From positions 117,443 through 181,442 of the forward strand of contig CAWBCR010000014.1 in NCBI GenBank assembly GCA_963787375.1: a DNA stretch of 64,000 nucleotides. Direction: 5' to 3'. The notes under the pieces are model-generated. The model was given only the letters and a program-made list of their open reading frames with translations, did not search any database and was not told the origin of the DNA. Shown here one piece after another: positions 44,137 to 53,743 of the stretch; the stretch's first letter is position 1; each line of letters starts with the position of its first letter. The position numbers and the translations under genes are program-made. This DNA is from CAWBCR01 sp963787375. Its GTDB lineage: Bacteria > Chloroflexota > Anaerolineae > Aggregatilineales > UBA3940.

Positions 44137-45868
44137 ATGGCTGTCTTTGCGCGGCGAGCAACCAAAGGGCTGCAATCGGCTTTTGCCACGGATCGGGATC
44201 ACAATCGGGCAACCGTCACAGTCTTCACGGCAGTCGTATCACTGACTCTGGCAGGGATCTACCTTGCCGCGCGCATTGGTTTCGAGAACCCGATTGGCCC
44301 CGTTCTGAAAGCGCTCACGCTGTCGCTGTTCGTGCTGACGTTTCCTGAGATGGCCCGGATCGGGCTGGCAGCAGCAGGGATCGCGCCGGATAGCGCCTGG
44401 TATTGCTCGCATCCGGCGCTGATCCTGATCGGCCTCCTGTTGGCTGCGCTTGCCGGGTTGGCCTCTGCCTTTCTGCCCTTGAGCCTCTTCTATCCTGTTT
44501 TCATGGTGCTGGGGGTAGTGGGCATGGCTGTGGTCCTGTACCGCTGGCTGCGCGCTGACGGGTTGCTGGCGTCTCTGCTGTTCATTGCAGGGGCAGCCAT
44601 TATTGCGGTGTGGGCAGGCGGAGTTATCTTGGGGTTCCCGCTATGCAGACCCGCTATATCTTGAGAAGTTGGTCCGCTTTCCCACTATCACTGATACGCT
44701 CTACCTGTCGGCTACAAGTCACATGATCCAGACCTATGGCATCCCCAGCACGGGCTTGAATGGGCTGCCATTCCTGCACTACCATACGGGCAGCCAGTGG
44801 CTGTTTGCGCAGTTTTCAACCCTCCTCGGTTCAAATCCGCTGGAATTCTATTCACGCGGTTACCCGGTGATCTTCATCCCATTCTTCTTCTATTGCCTGC
44901 TGTCGGCGGCTCTTGCGATCAGACAATTCGGCGCTGTAACAGACCCTGCGCCCCTGCTGCGGCGTGATCTGCTGTTCTGGGCGGTGTTTGTAATCGTGCA
45001 GATGGGCTTTCTTGACTTCCTGCATTATCAATTGATCAGTGAGTCGATATCTGGTGGGGCTCTCACTGCTGGCGCTGGCGCTGGCACTCGGCAGCAGCTT
45101 CGTGTCAGCCAATCCGTTGATCTTCGACCGCATTCGCCACCCAGACGCACTTGTGTTCCTGCTGGTCGTCACCCCCGTGCTGACTGGTATGCTGGGCTTT
45201 GCGAAAGTATCTGTGATGGCGATATGGTTTGCACTGCTGACCTTTGCCTTCGTCCGCTGGCAACTCTTCAGGCAGCCGGTGTCCATTGCCTCGATTTTGT
45301 TGAGCGCTGTCGTGTTTGTGCTTGTGGCACGGCTGGTGGTAGAGAATTCTAAAATGGTCGAAAGCTTCAAACCCAGGCTGTTTCTAATATTTGCCAGAAA
45401 GGACTTCGACTGGCAGCGCTTCTACTACTATTCTTTCCTTGTTCTGACGTGGACCTCTGTTATCCTCCTGAAGCTTGCGTCCAAACAGGTGCGCTCGCTG
45501 GGTGACGTGCGCGACGTCTGGCAACGAAATGAGCTGGTCGACTTGGAAATCGTGGCCGTGGTTGCCCTGGTCGGGAACGTGCCGGGAATGGTCATGACCT
45601 TATCCGATTGGAATGTAGGACCGTGCCTTTTGTGGGGCCGGCGGTCAGCGGCCTGGCGATGATTGACGGGCTGCCGGCAGCGGATTGCAATGAACCGTAT
45701 TTTGGATACGGAGAGTATGCCGGGCAGATGAACGCCGTGGCACCCGGCACACTCCGTGACGACACACAACTCTGCTCTGATGCTCTTTCAGCGGGGTTTT
45801 CGGAGGTCTGGATTGTAGACACAGACCAGTCTGGCCATGTTGCCCAGCGAACGCTGACCTGCCAGTAG
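44137..45868 (+). pseudogene. Broken polytopic membrane protein (three frameshifts), AT-richer than its surroundings
   Basis: Four successive frames give one long hydrophobic protein of about 577 residues: MAVFARRATKG to VWAGGVILG; then YADPLYLEKLVRFPTITD to FLHYQLIS; then SRYLVGLSLLALALALG to GMVMTLSDWN; then TVPFVGPAVSGLAMIDG to the stop. Shifts fall near 44633, 45042 and 45620. About ten membrane helices and a loop with GLNGLPFLHYHTGSQWLF suggest a GT-C-like or other polytopic envelope protein, but no family is certain. Three shifts in 1.7 kb and a base composition clearly lower in GC than both flanks point to decay or a transferred gene, though assembly errors cannot be excluded. Start at 44137 has GGAG 8 nt upstream. 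Confidence 0.55.
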
Positions 45869-45905
45869 GGCATGTGCCGTCTCTCGACCGGCGACCGCGC
45901 ACGTT

Positions 45906-46829
45906 TTAGTCCAGTGCCAGCTCGCCCTCGATCAGGATCACCACCTGCCCGCCGACCCGTACCTCGGTGACGGCCCCTTCGCGGATGTCGACCTCCACCT
46001 CGATCAGGCTGGGGCGGTCCACCTCGAAGCCCTGCTCGACGACCATGTGCGTGGTCGACGCCTCCACCTCGTAGGGGAAGACGTTGTTAGCCAGCAGGTA
46101 CGCGCCCAGCGCGCCGGCCATGCTGCCGGTGGCGGGGTCCTCGAATACACCTACCAGCGGGTCGAAGTTGCGGACGTGGACGTGGTGCGCCTTGTCGAGC
46201 GTCTCCAGCGTGAAGACCTCCGCCCCGGTCACGCTCATCGAGCGGCACATCTCGTTGAACTGCCCCACGTTGAGCGTGATGCGCTGGATGGCGTCCAGCG
46301 AGGCAACCGGGATGATCAGACCGGGTAGGCCAGTCGAGAACACCTGCGCGGGCAGGTCGGGGTGGATGTCGGTTTTCTCCAGCCCCAGCGCCTGTGCGAT
46401 CTTGGCTTTTTGCTCGTAGACGCCGCCGTGACGGGCCTCGCCCTGCGTCATCACAGCGCGGTGGGTTTGCCCGGAGCCGTCGGTGATCAGGTCGACGGGC
46501 AGCGTGCCGACGTTGACCTGCTGCCAGATGCGCGTCACCGGCCCGGTGATCTCGTAGCGGCCCAGCGTGGCCAGCACCACGTGCGTGCCGATGGTCGGGT
46601 GGCCGGCAAACGGCAGTTCGGCGGATGGCGTGAAGAACCGCACGCGGACGTCGGCGCGCGGGTCGGTGGGCGGCAGCACGAAGGTCGTCTCGGAGAGGTT
46701 CATCTCGCGGGCGATCTTCTGCATCTCGTCGTCGCTCAGACCTTCTGCGTCCGGAAACACGGCGACGGGGTTGCCGCCGAAAATGACTTCGGTGAAGACA
46801 TCAGCTTGAATAAAGCGGTAGCGTCGCAC
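45906..46829 (-). CDS. PhzF-family isomerase-like protein
   Basis: 307 residues of the phenazine-biosynthesis PhzF / diaminopimelate-epimerase-like fold. Motifs are FGGNPVAVF, the catalytic Glu in MNLSETTFV, FAGHPTIGTHVVL and EDPATGSMAGALGAYL. Most members outside phenazine clusters act on unknown small metabolites, and no other phz genes occur here. The frame is intact. A promoter candidate lies upstream at 46872-46900. Confidence 0.85.
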   Translation of the reverse strand: MRRYRFIQADVFTEVIFGGNPVAVFPDAEGLSDDEMQKIAREMNLSETTFVLPPTDPRADVRVRFFTPSAELPFAGHPTIGTHVVLATLGRYEITGPVTRIWQQVNVGTLPVDLITDGSGQTHRAVMTQGEARHGGVYEQKAKIAQALGLEKTDIHPDLPAQVFSTGLPGLIIPVASLDAIQRITLNVGQFNEMCRSMSVTGAEVFTLETLDKAHHVHVRNFDPLVGVFEDPATGSMAGALGAYLLANNVFPYEVEASTTHMVVEQGFEVDRPSLIEVEVDIREGAVTEVRVGGQVVILIEGELALD

Positions 46830-46871
46830 GCTTCTTCCCTCCCGCCGCAGCCTGGCTCACGACACGCGATT

Positions 46872-46900
46872 ATTGTAGCATGGGAACTGTTTTATCATAA
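46872..46900 (-). promoter_or_regulatory. Candidate promoter of the PhzF-family gene
   Basis: TTATGA and TACAAT on the minus strand with 17-nt spacing, 43 nt upstream of the start codon. Confidence 0.4.
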
Positions 46901-47020
46901 CCCTTCGTGCCGAAATGCGCTAACCTTTTTCAAACCGGAGCCAGCGACAGGTAAGGCAGCCCCGCGCTGTGCCATCCATACATCGCAGAGTTTGATCACA
47001 TTCGAAAGGCAGGCCAATTT

Positions 47021-47533
47021 ATGAGCGCGCTGGAAACGTTCCGCGAGCGCAAAGACGAATTCTTCAAAGACGACCCGCACGCGCCGCTGACGCCCGAGCA
47101 GCAGCAGACGTTCGCCGGGCTGAGCTATTATCCTGAGAACCCCGAACTGCACTTCAAGCTGGAGATCGAGCACTATGACGAGCAGCCGGTGATCACCATG
47201 CAGACCAGCACCGGCGACGTGGCCGAGTACATCCGCTGGGGGCGGATCGCGTTCTCGGTCGACGGGCAGCCGGCGGAATTGACGGTCTACGCGGCGGCGG
47301 GCGGCGGCGGGTTCTTCCTGCCGTTCATGGACGCGACCGGCGGCGAGGAGACCTACGAGGGCGGGCGCTACCTGGAGGTCGACCCGCTGCCGGATGGCCT
47401 GTTCGAGGTCGACTTCAACATGGCCTATAACCCGTACTGCGCGTATAACGAGCACTGGTCATGCCCGATTCCCCCCAAGGAGAACCGGCTCAAGGTGCCG
47501 ATCCGCGCCGGGGAGAAGAAGTTCCACGACTGA
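47021..47533 (+). CDS. DUF1684-family protein
   Basis: 170 residues with the DUF1684 pattern: FRERKDEFFKDDPHAPL near the start, LSYYPENPELHF, FLPFMDATGGEETYEGGRYL in the middle and DFNMAYNPYCAYNEHWSCPI PPKENRL near the end. The last part, with Asn, Pro, Tyr and paired Cys, is the most conserved in the family. No signal peptide; biochemical function is unknown. AAAGG and AGG lie upstream of the ATG. Confidence 0.85.
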   Translation: MSALETFRERKDEFFKDDPHAPLTPEQQQTFAGLSYYPENPELHFKLEIEHYDEQPVITMQTSTGDVAEYIRWGRIAFSVDGQPAELTVYAAAGGGGFFLPFMDATGGEETYEGGRYLEVDPLPDGLFEVDFNMAYNPYCAYNEHWSCPIPPKENRLKVPIRAGEKKFHD

Positions 47534-47617
47534 ACGCTCCAGCGCCCGATTGTGCCCGCCCTCGTTCCGGCGTATGATGAGAGTCACGGGTCCGGTTAGC
47601 AGGGAGGGAGGCTTGCT

Positions 47618-47812
47618 ATGTCGCGCAAAACGTGGGGGATCGTTGTGATCGTCGTCGGGGTGCTGCTGGCGGTGCTCTCGGCGCTGGCCGACGTGATCGG
47701 GGTCGGCGGGACGGCTGGCATGGGCTTCGCCCAGATCGGCGGGCTGGTCGTGGGAATTGCCGGGGTGGTGGTGGGCATATACCTGCTGATGGCTACCCCG
47801 GCAGCGAAGTGA
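47618..47812 (+). CDS. Small two-helix membrane protein
   Basis: 64 residues. Two hydrophobic helices (WGIVVIVVGVLLAVLSALA; IGGLVVGIAGVVVGIYLLM) joined by a Gly-rich loop. A strong ribosome site (AGGGAGGGAGG) and a terminator 31 nt downstream support a real gene. No family recognised. Confidence 0.65.
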   Translation: MSRKTWGIVVIVVGVLLAVLSALADVIGVGGTAGMGFAQIGGLVVGIAGVVVGIYLLMATPAAK

Positions 47813-47842
47813 TCGGCGGCGCAGTGCTCCGGCCAGGCATAG

Positions 47843-47874
47843 GCCGCTCTGCTGATCGCAGGGCGGCGCTTTTT
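47843..47874 (+). terminator. Rho-independent terminator
   Basis: Ten-bp stem GCCGCTCTGC / GCAGGGCGGC (one G-T pair), 5-nt loop, then GCTTTTT on the plus strand. Confidence 0.8.
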
Positions 47875-47956
47875 GTATCCTCCGGTCTCGCTGGCTAAAC
47901 TGGTCTGGCATCAACCTGATTCCAGCCTCCTCACAGACGACCGGTAAGGGGCCTCA

Positions 47957-49834
47957 ATGGACGGCGACTCGGCGGCGACGATCAAAGCAAAGACTGCGCG
48001 GCAGCAGCGCTGGGCGCGGATCGCGCTGGCGCTGATTGTGGCGGCGGCACTGGCACAGGGTATCTTCCGCGCGGTGACCATCCCGCTGTGGAAGAACTAC
48101 GACGAGCCGGGCCACATGGAATATGTGCTGTACGTCGCCAAGCACCACGCCCTGCCCGGCAAATACGGGCTCGACCTGGCGCTGCGCCAGCAGATTTCGG
48201 ACACCTACGCGCATCGCGACTGCCAGCACGACCAGCCCGGCCAGATCATCGGCTGCCTGGCCTTCCATCAATTCGACGAGCAGCCCGCCTACTACGTGCT
48301 GCAGGCGGCGTTCCAGATCGCCTTGCGGCCCCCGACGATCCCCGCTCAGGTGCATGTGGCGCGGGTGGTGTCGGTGCTGCTGATGGCTGCCATGCTGTGG
48401 GTGAGCTACCAGGCCATGCGGCTGATCTTCCCGGCCAACCCGCTGCCGGCGGTCGCCGTGCCGGCGCTGATGAGCGTTCTGCCGGGCTTCTTGAACAGCA
48501 TGACCAGCGTCAACAACGACGTGATGGCGGCTTTCAGCAGCACGGTCCTGATCGCCAGCACGACGCTGCTCATCAAGCGAGGTATCACCTGGCAGCGCAT
48601 GCTGCTGATCTTCCTGCCGTCGGTGGCGCTGTGTGCGCTGTCCAAGACGACAGCGGTGCTGCTGATCCCCGCCGCGCTGGTCGGGCTGTGGCTGGGTGTC
48701 GATCTGCCGAAGCCGGTTCTGTATGCCGCCCCGCTGCTGCCGATCCTGCTGGCGATCCCCTTCGCGCTGACGGCGCAGGGCAGCGCCGACTGGTTGAAGC
48801 CGGCCTCCAACATCGCCGACCGGGTGCAGACCGATGCGCCGCTGGGCCGTTACGCCTTCGAGCTGATGCCACAAATTCAGATCATCCAGCAGCTTACCCC
48901 CGCCGATGCTGCCCGCCTGCGCGGCCAGACGGTCACGCTCGGCGCGTGGCTGCGCGCCCCGCGGGGTGCGGGCGTTGCCTACCCGCTGATGCTGGTCGAC
49001 GGGCCAGCTGCGCCCGGCCCCGCCGCGCAGCCGGTCGGGCCGGAATGGACGTTCGTGGCGCAGACGGTTCACGTCGATGCTCAGGCCCCCTATATTCTGG
49101 TGGGGATGCAAGGGCTGCCTGAGAGAAGCGGACCGCTGCAAATCGATGGGGTGGTGCTGGCCGCCGGCGATTTCGCGTCAGACGGCCCGCCGGAATGGGA
49201 CGGCCCGGACGGCGCGACGGGGCGCTGGGGCGGGCAGCCGTACGCCAACCTGCTGCTCAACGGCTCGGCGGAGCGCGGCTGGCTGCTGATCAAGCCTGCG
49301 ATCAACAGGCGGCTGCCGGCAGTGCTGAGCAACGACCGGCTGCAGGCGCTGTATAACTGGCGCATCAGTGGCCCGACCTACCTCGACGCGCTCAGTTCGC
49401 TGTTCATCTCGTTCTGGGGCTCATATGGTTGGGGGCGGGCCAGCTTTGGCCGCCCGATGACGATCCTGTTCGTGGTGGCTACCCTGCTGGCTGTCGCCGG
49501 GCTGCTGCGGCTGGCCATCCGTGCGGCGCGTGGCAAACAGCCGCTTGCCGCTGGCCAGGCCAAGATCGGCGTGACGTTCGCCGTCTTTGCGCTGATCGCG
49601 CTGGCCTTCTCGTTCCTGCGCACCGATCCCCCTCAGCCGGGCGTCGACACTTTCATTCCGGGTGCGCGCTACTTCTACACGGTGACGCTGCCGGTGATTG
49701 CGGCGCTGGTCGTTGGCGTTGGGGCTTGGGTGCCGAAGCGGCTACGCGCGCCGCTGGCGGCTGTTTCGATGGCCTTCCTGTACGTGGCGCACATGATCTC
49801 GACGCTGATCGTGCAGCTTCCGACGCTCAAGTAA
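47957..49834 (+). CDS. GT-C/DUF2142-like polytopic membrane protein
   Basis: 625 residues, about ten membrane helices. The first extracytoplasmic loop begins with LWKNYDEPGHMEYVLY; an acidic DE at this place is typical of GT-C glycosyltransferases and DUF2142 proteins, where it takes part in lipid-phosphate-sugar binding. VNNDVMAAFSSTVLI follows, matching VNNDNLLIL and VNRDALTL in the two paralogues at the right end of the window. A soluble domain of about 150 residues (near 330-450) sits between helices and looks like a beta-sandwich. Transfer of a sugar to an envelope acceptor is inferred from fold only. AAGGGG lies upstream of the ATG. Confidence 0.7.
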   Translation: MDGDSAATIKAKTARQQRWARIALALIVAAALAQGIFRAVTIPLWKNYDEPGHMEYVLYVAKHHALPGKYGLDLALRQQISDTYAHRDCQHDQPGQIIGCLAFHQFDEQPAYYVLQAAFQIALRPPTIPAQVHVARVVSVLLMAAMLWVSYQAMRLIFPANPLPAVAVPALMSVLPGFLNSMTSVNNDVMAAFSSTVLIASTTLLIKRGITWQRMLLIFLPSVALCALSKTTAVLLIPAALVGLWLGVDLPKPVLYAAPLLPILLAIPFALTAQGSADWLKPASNIADRVQTDAPLGRYAFELMPQIQIIQQLTPADAARLRGQTVTLGAWLRAPRGAGVAYPLMLVDGPAAPGPAAQPVGPEWTFVAQTVHVDAQAPYILVGMQGLPERSGPLQIDGVVLAAGDFASDGPPEWDGPDGATGRWGGQPYANLLLNGSAERGWLLIKPAINRRLPAVLSNDRLQALYNWRISGPTYLDALSSLFISFWGSYGWGRASFGRPMTILFVVATLLAVAGLLRLAIRAARGKQPLAAGQAKIGVTFAVFALIALAFSFLRTDPPQPGVDTFIPGARYFYTVTLPVIAALVVGVGAWVPKRLRAPLAAVSMAFLYVAHMISTLIVQLPTLK

Positions 49835-49886
49835 CAGCAGCGCGACCGCGTCCGCGTGAACGGCCCGACCCGCTGCGCACGCAGGC

Positions 49887-51281
49887 TTACGCGTTAAGCT
49901 GCTCGCGCAGCCACACCTGAAAGCACGTCCGGCCCGGCTCGGATGTCGCGCGGATGTCCCCCCGGTGCTTGAGGACGATTGTCTTGTAACTGATGTCGAG
50001 CCCCAGCCCGGTGCCCTTGCCGGGTGGCTTGGTGGTGAAGAACGCGTCGAAGATGCGCGGCAGGATGTCCGGCACGATGCCGGGGCCGTTGTCCTCGATC
50101 TCGACCACCACCCAGTCGCCTTCCTGCCGGGTGCGCAGCGTGATGGTTGCGTCGGGGCGGCCTTCCAGCGCATCGGCGGCGTTGTCGATGATGTTGGTCC
50201 ACACCTGGTTCAGCTCGCCGCCATACGCCTCGATCTTGGGCAGGTCGGGCGCGTACTCGCGGTGGATGGTGATGCCGTTCTTGAGCTTGTGCCGCATGAT
50301 CAGCAGCGTGTCTTCCAGCCCTTCCACCACGTCGACGCTCTGCACCGGGGCCTGATCCAGGTACGAGTAGGATTTCAGCGCCTTGACGATCTCGGACACG
50401 CGGCCCGCGCCCTGCTGGATTTCGGCCAGCAGGTTGTACACGTCGCGCACCATGTGCAGCCAGCGGATGACGACCGGCACCTGCTCGGCGGAGAAGGGTG
50501 CGGCCACCGCCTCAACCTCCGCCGCGCCGTAGCCCATGTCGACCAGCGTCGGCGCAAGCTCCCAGGCGTCGGGCACCCCGTGATCGTCGAGCCATGTCTC
50601 GATCTCGTATTCCAGGTCGCTGCGGGTGAGCGCATCCACGTCGACCGCCTGCGCGGCGGTGGATTGCGTGTGCGCCAGCAGATTGTCGATCTGCGCCCGC
50701 TGTTCCGGCGTGAAGGTCAGGTCGCCCAGCGCAAGCTGCACCCGTCCAAACTCTGCGAACGTGTCGGTGAGCTGGCCTGCGCCGCGCTTGACGGCGGCTG
50801 CCGGGTTGTTCAGTTCGTGGGCCACTCCGGCGGTCAGCGTGCCGAGTTGCGTCATCTTCTCGCCCTGGCGCATCAGCGTCTCGGTCTCGCGCCAGCGGCT
50901 GAGGATGGTGTGGAACAGCGCCTTTGTCGCGGCGTGGCTGATTTCCAGCAGGTGGGTGAACTGCTCCTTGCTGATCGCGATCAGCTTGCAGTCGCTGCGG
51001 GCCCGGACGCTGGCCATGCGCGGCTGATCTTCCAGCAGCGCCATCTCGCCGATGACCTGCCCCGGCCCGTTGACGGCCAGCAGCACCTCGCGCCCGCCTG
51101 ACGTCTTGATCACCTCAAGCTGCCCCTGCTCGATGATATAGGCGTTGTCGCCGGGCGCGCCCTCCGGGAACAGCATCTCGCCTGCCGCGACGAACACGTC
51201 GGTGGAGTGTTGGCACAGGTGCTCAAGGTCTTCTTCGGGCAAATCCCTGAACAGCGGAACCTGTCTGAGAAACTCGTTCAT
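49887..51281 (-). CDS. Cyclic-nucleotide-binding-domain histidine kinase
   Basis: 464 residues, no membrane helix. Residues 8-125 are a cNMP-binding (CRP-type) beta-barrel (LFPEGAPGDNAYIIEQGQLEV; GPGQVIGEMALLEDQPR). The phosphoacceptor His155 lies in LTAGVAHELNNPAAAV. A helical insert of about 120 residues separates the two halves of the dimerisation region before the HATPase core (NQVWTNIIDNAADAL; DNGPGI; GTGLGLDIS). It starts 2 nt after the flavoprotein-response-regulator gene on the same strand; proteins of these two types form a recurrent pair, so this kinase probably phosphorylates that receiver. Whether a nucleotide or another ligand binds the CRP-type domain is open. Confidence 0.88.
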   Translation of the reverse strand: MNEFLRQVPLFRDLPEEDLEHLCQHSTDVFVAAGEMLFPEGAPGDNAYIIEQGQLEVIKTSGGREVLLAVNGPGQVIGEMALLEDQPRMASVRARSDCKLIAISKEQFTHLLEISHAATKALFHTILSRWRETETLMRQGEKMTQLGTLTAGVAHELNNPAAAVKRGAGQLTDTFAEFGRVQLALGDLTFTPEQRAQIDNLLAHTQSTAAQAVDVDALTRSDLEYEIETWLDDHGVPDAWELAPTLVDMGYGAAEVEAVAAPFSAEQVPVVIRWLHMVRDVYNLLAEIQQGAGRVSEIVKALKSYSYLDQAPVQSVDVVEGLEDTLLIMRHKLKNGITIHREYAPDLPKIEAYGGELNQVWTNIIDNAADALEGRPDATITLRTRQEGDWVVVEIEDNGPGIVPDILPRIFDAFFTTKPPGKGTGLGLDISYKTIVLKHRGDIRATSEPGRTCFQVWLREQLNA

Positions 51282-51283
51282 CG

Positions 51284-52943
51284 TCAGACCGTCTTGAGGT
51301 ACTGGTGCACGAAGCTGACGGCAATCGCGCCCTGTCCGACTGCCGACGCCACCCGCCGCACGACGTTGGTGCGCACGTCGCCGGCGGCAAAGATGCCGGG
51401 CACGTTCGTTTCCAGCATGTACGGGTCGCGCTGGAGATGCCAGCCGCGTGGGCGCTTGCCGTCGAGCATCAGGTCGGGGCCGGTCGGGATAAAGCCATAC
51501 TCGTCGCGCTCGACCACCCCCGCGACCATGTCGGTGTGCGGCACCGCGCCGATAAACAGGAACAGCGCCGCAGCGGGCACCTGGCGCGTCTCGCCGGTCT
51601 GGTTGTCGCGCAGCGTGATGGCCTCTAACTGCTGCGCGCCATGCACCTCGGCCACTTCGGTGTGGGTCAGCACCGACATGTTTTCCGTCGCGGCGATCTG
51701 GTCGATGAGGTACTGTGACATGCTGGCCTCAAGCCCCTCGCCGCGCACCAGCATGGTGACGCTGCGCGCGTACTTGGCGAAGAAGATCGCGCCCTGCCCG
51801 GCAGAGTTCGCGCCGCCGACGACATACACATCCTCACCCGCGTAATGGGCGGCCTCAGTCAGCGCCGCGCCGTAGTAGATGCCTGCGCCGGTCAGCCTTT
51901 CGACGCCGGGCGCGTCGAGCGTGCGCACCGTCACGCCGGTGGCGATGATCAGTGCCTTGCAGGTCAGCTCGGTGCCGTCGCCCAGCGTGACGATGCGATA
52001 CGGATCCTCCACCCGCACTTTGACGACCTCCTGCGCGGTCAGGATTTCCGCGCCGAAGCGTTTGGCCTGCGTGGTGGCCCGCGTGGCCAGGTCCGCGCCG
52101 CTGAGCCCCTTGGGGAAGCCCAGGTAGTTCTCGATGCGCGAGCTGGTGCCGGCCTGCCCTCCTGTTGCCTCTTTCTCGATCAGCGCGGTGCACAGCCCCT
52201 CCGACGCCCCGTACACCGCCGCGCCCAGCCCGGCGGGCCCGCCGCCGACGATGATCAGATCGTAGAAGGGCAGGCTGGCCTGCGTTTGCAGGCCCACTTT
52301 GTCGGCCAGCGTGCGGTTATCGGGCGCGAACAGCATGCTGCCATCCGGGAAGAAGACCACCGGAAGCTGGTGCGACTCCGCGCTGACGGCGCTGACCAGT
52401 TCGCGGGCCTCCGCGTTCTTCTCGATGTCGAGCCACTGGTAGGGGATGCGGTTGCGCGACAGGAAGTCTTTGATGGTGTGGCACTGCATCGACCACTGCG
52501 TGCCGGCCACGCGGATTCCGTCGTAGGGCGCGGGCACCGTCGCCAGCCAGTCGCCGAGCAGGTCGTCGAGCACGGGATACAGGTGTTGTTCGGGCGGGTC
52601 CCAGGCTTCATCAGGTAATGGTCAAGGCCGATGGCGTTGATGCTGGCGATAGCGGCTTCGGTGTCGGCGTAAGCGGTCAGCAGCACCTTGCGCGCATCGG
52701 GGTACAGTTGCGCGCCTCCGCCAGAAACTCGGTGCCGCCCATCTGTGGCATGCGCTGGTCGGAGATGAGGATCGCCACGGCGTCGCCGCGCGCCTTGAGC
52801 TTCGTCAGCGCGTCGAGCGCCTCCGCGCCGGAGCCCGCCTTGATGATCCGGTATTCGCCCCGGTAATGCTGGCGCAGGTCGCGCTCGATGGCGTTGAGCA
52901 CCTGCGGCTCATCGTCTACGGTTACTATGATCGGCTTCGCCAT
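51284..52943 (-). CDS. Response regulator fused to thioredoxin-reductase-like flavoprotein (two frameshifts)
   Basis: About 552 residues restored. Residues 1-125 are a receiver domain (VDDE near 10, Asp in ILISDQRMPQMGG, LLTAYAD, HYLMKP). A glutaredoxin-like segment follows (GTQWSMQCHTIKDFL; IPYQWLDIEKN). The rest is a two-dinucleotide-domain flavoprotein: FAD motif LIIVGGGPAGLGAAVYG, NAD(P)H motif VYVVGGANSAGQGA and AAGDVRTNVVRRVASAVGQG. The CxxC redox centre of thioredoxin reductase is missing; the site reads IYYGAALTEAAHYAG. The frame breaks near 52604 (a CC that should be CCC, giving KPWDPPEQ) and 52710-52716. Known as a fused response regulator/thioredoxin-disulfide-reductase family. The start at 52943 (MAKPIIV) was chosen for its match to receiver N-termini. 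Confidence 0.85.
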
Positions 52944-53149
52944 GAGATTACGTTTCCTTGCTATGCCGCCCAACATCCCGCTGCCGGTGGCGGCACCGGC
53001 TATAGCTCAATTGTAGCCGTTTCCCTGCGGATAGCCACTATCGGATTTATCGCAATTGCGCGTCGGGGGCTTGACTTACCCGCAATCGCCCGTAGAATCA
53101 CAGGAGTTGTCGATTGTGCCGCCTCTGGGCCAGAAAGAGTCGAACAGCA

Positions 53150-53674
53150 ATGCCGCAAGAAAGTGGATGGGTGAGGCTGAGTGTGCCGCCGGAGACCGTG
53201 TTCGCATACCTCGCTGACCCGGACAACCTGATCCCGATGCTGCGCAGCAACGCAACGGTCGAGATATATGACGTGTACCCCAGAGATCTGGGCGGCTACA
53301 CTTATAAGTGGCGCTACAGAATGCTGGGTATCTGGCTGGTAGCGCACTCTGAAACGGTCGAGTTCGAGCCGCCGGGGCGCTTCGCGGTGCGCAGCGAGGG
53401 CTCTATCGATACCGTGTCGCGCTGGTTGCTGGAGCCGGACGAGAGCGGCACGCGGGCGACGTTCACCATCAGCTACGAGCTCAACAACTCGCTGCTGGCC
53501 CGCCTGACCCAGTCGTTCATCGTGAGCCAGCTCAGATACTCCGTCGAGGTGGCGCTGCTCAACATCAAAGAGGTCGAGAAGCAGGCCCCCCTGCCGGTCG
53601 TCCCATCCAGCCCGCCACCTGCCCCCCGCGATGACGCGCCGCGCAAAGACGAGGGCCCCTCCACCGCGCTGTGA
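53150..53674 (+). CDS. SRPBCC (START-like) domain protein
   Basis: 174 residues. The first ~145 have the START-like outline: GWVRLSVPPETVFAYLADPDN opens the fold, followed by alternating strands (GGYTYKWRYRMLGIWLVAHS; GTRATFTISYELN) and a long C-terminal helix (FIVSQLRYSVEVALLNIKEV). Such proteins bind hydrophobic ligands in a deep cavity. A short Pro-rich tail ends the protein. The start at 53150 has only a weak ribosome site. The 206-nt gap before it holds no other clear signal. Confidence 0.7.
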   Translation: MPQESGWVRLSVPPETVFAYLADPDNLIPMLRSNATVEIYDVYPRDLGGYTYKWRYRMLGIWLVAHSETVEFEPPGRFAVRSEGSIDTVSRWLLEPDESGTRATFTISYELNNSLLARLTQSFIVSQLRYSVEVALLNIKEVEKQAPLPVVPSSPPPAPRDDAPRKDEGPSTAL

Positions 53675-53696
53675 CGGCCTCCCACCCGAAAACAAA

Positions 53697-53722
53697 CGCC
53701 GCACGAAGCCGTGCGGCGCTTT
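53697..53722. terminator. Bidirectional terminator between convergent genes
   Basis: Perfect 9-bp stem CGCCGCACG / CGTGCGGCG with loop AAGC. CTTTAATT follows on the plus strand and TTTGTTTT on the minus strand, so it can serve both flanking genes. Confidence 0.8.
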
Positions 53723-53743
53723 AATTCCGGCGCAGTCGACAGA

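Noticed and set aside
45906..46829. PhzF-like gene considered as evidence for phenazine synthesis
   Set aside because: No other phz gene is near; most PhzF-family proteins act outside that pathway.
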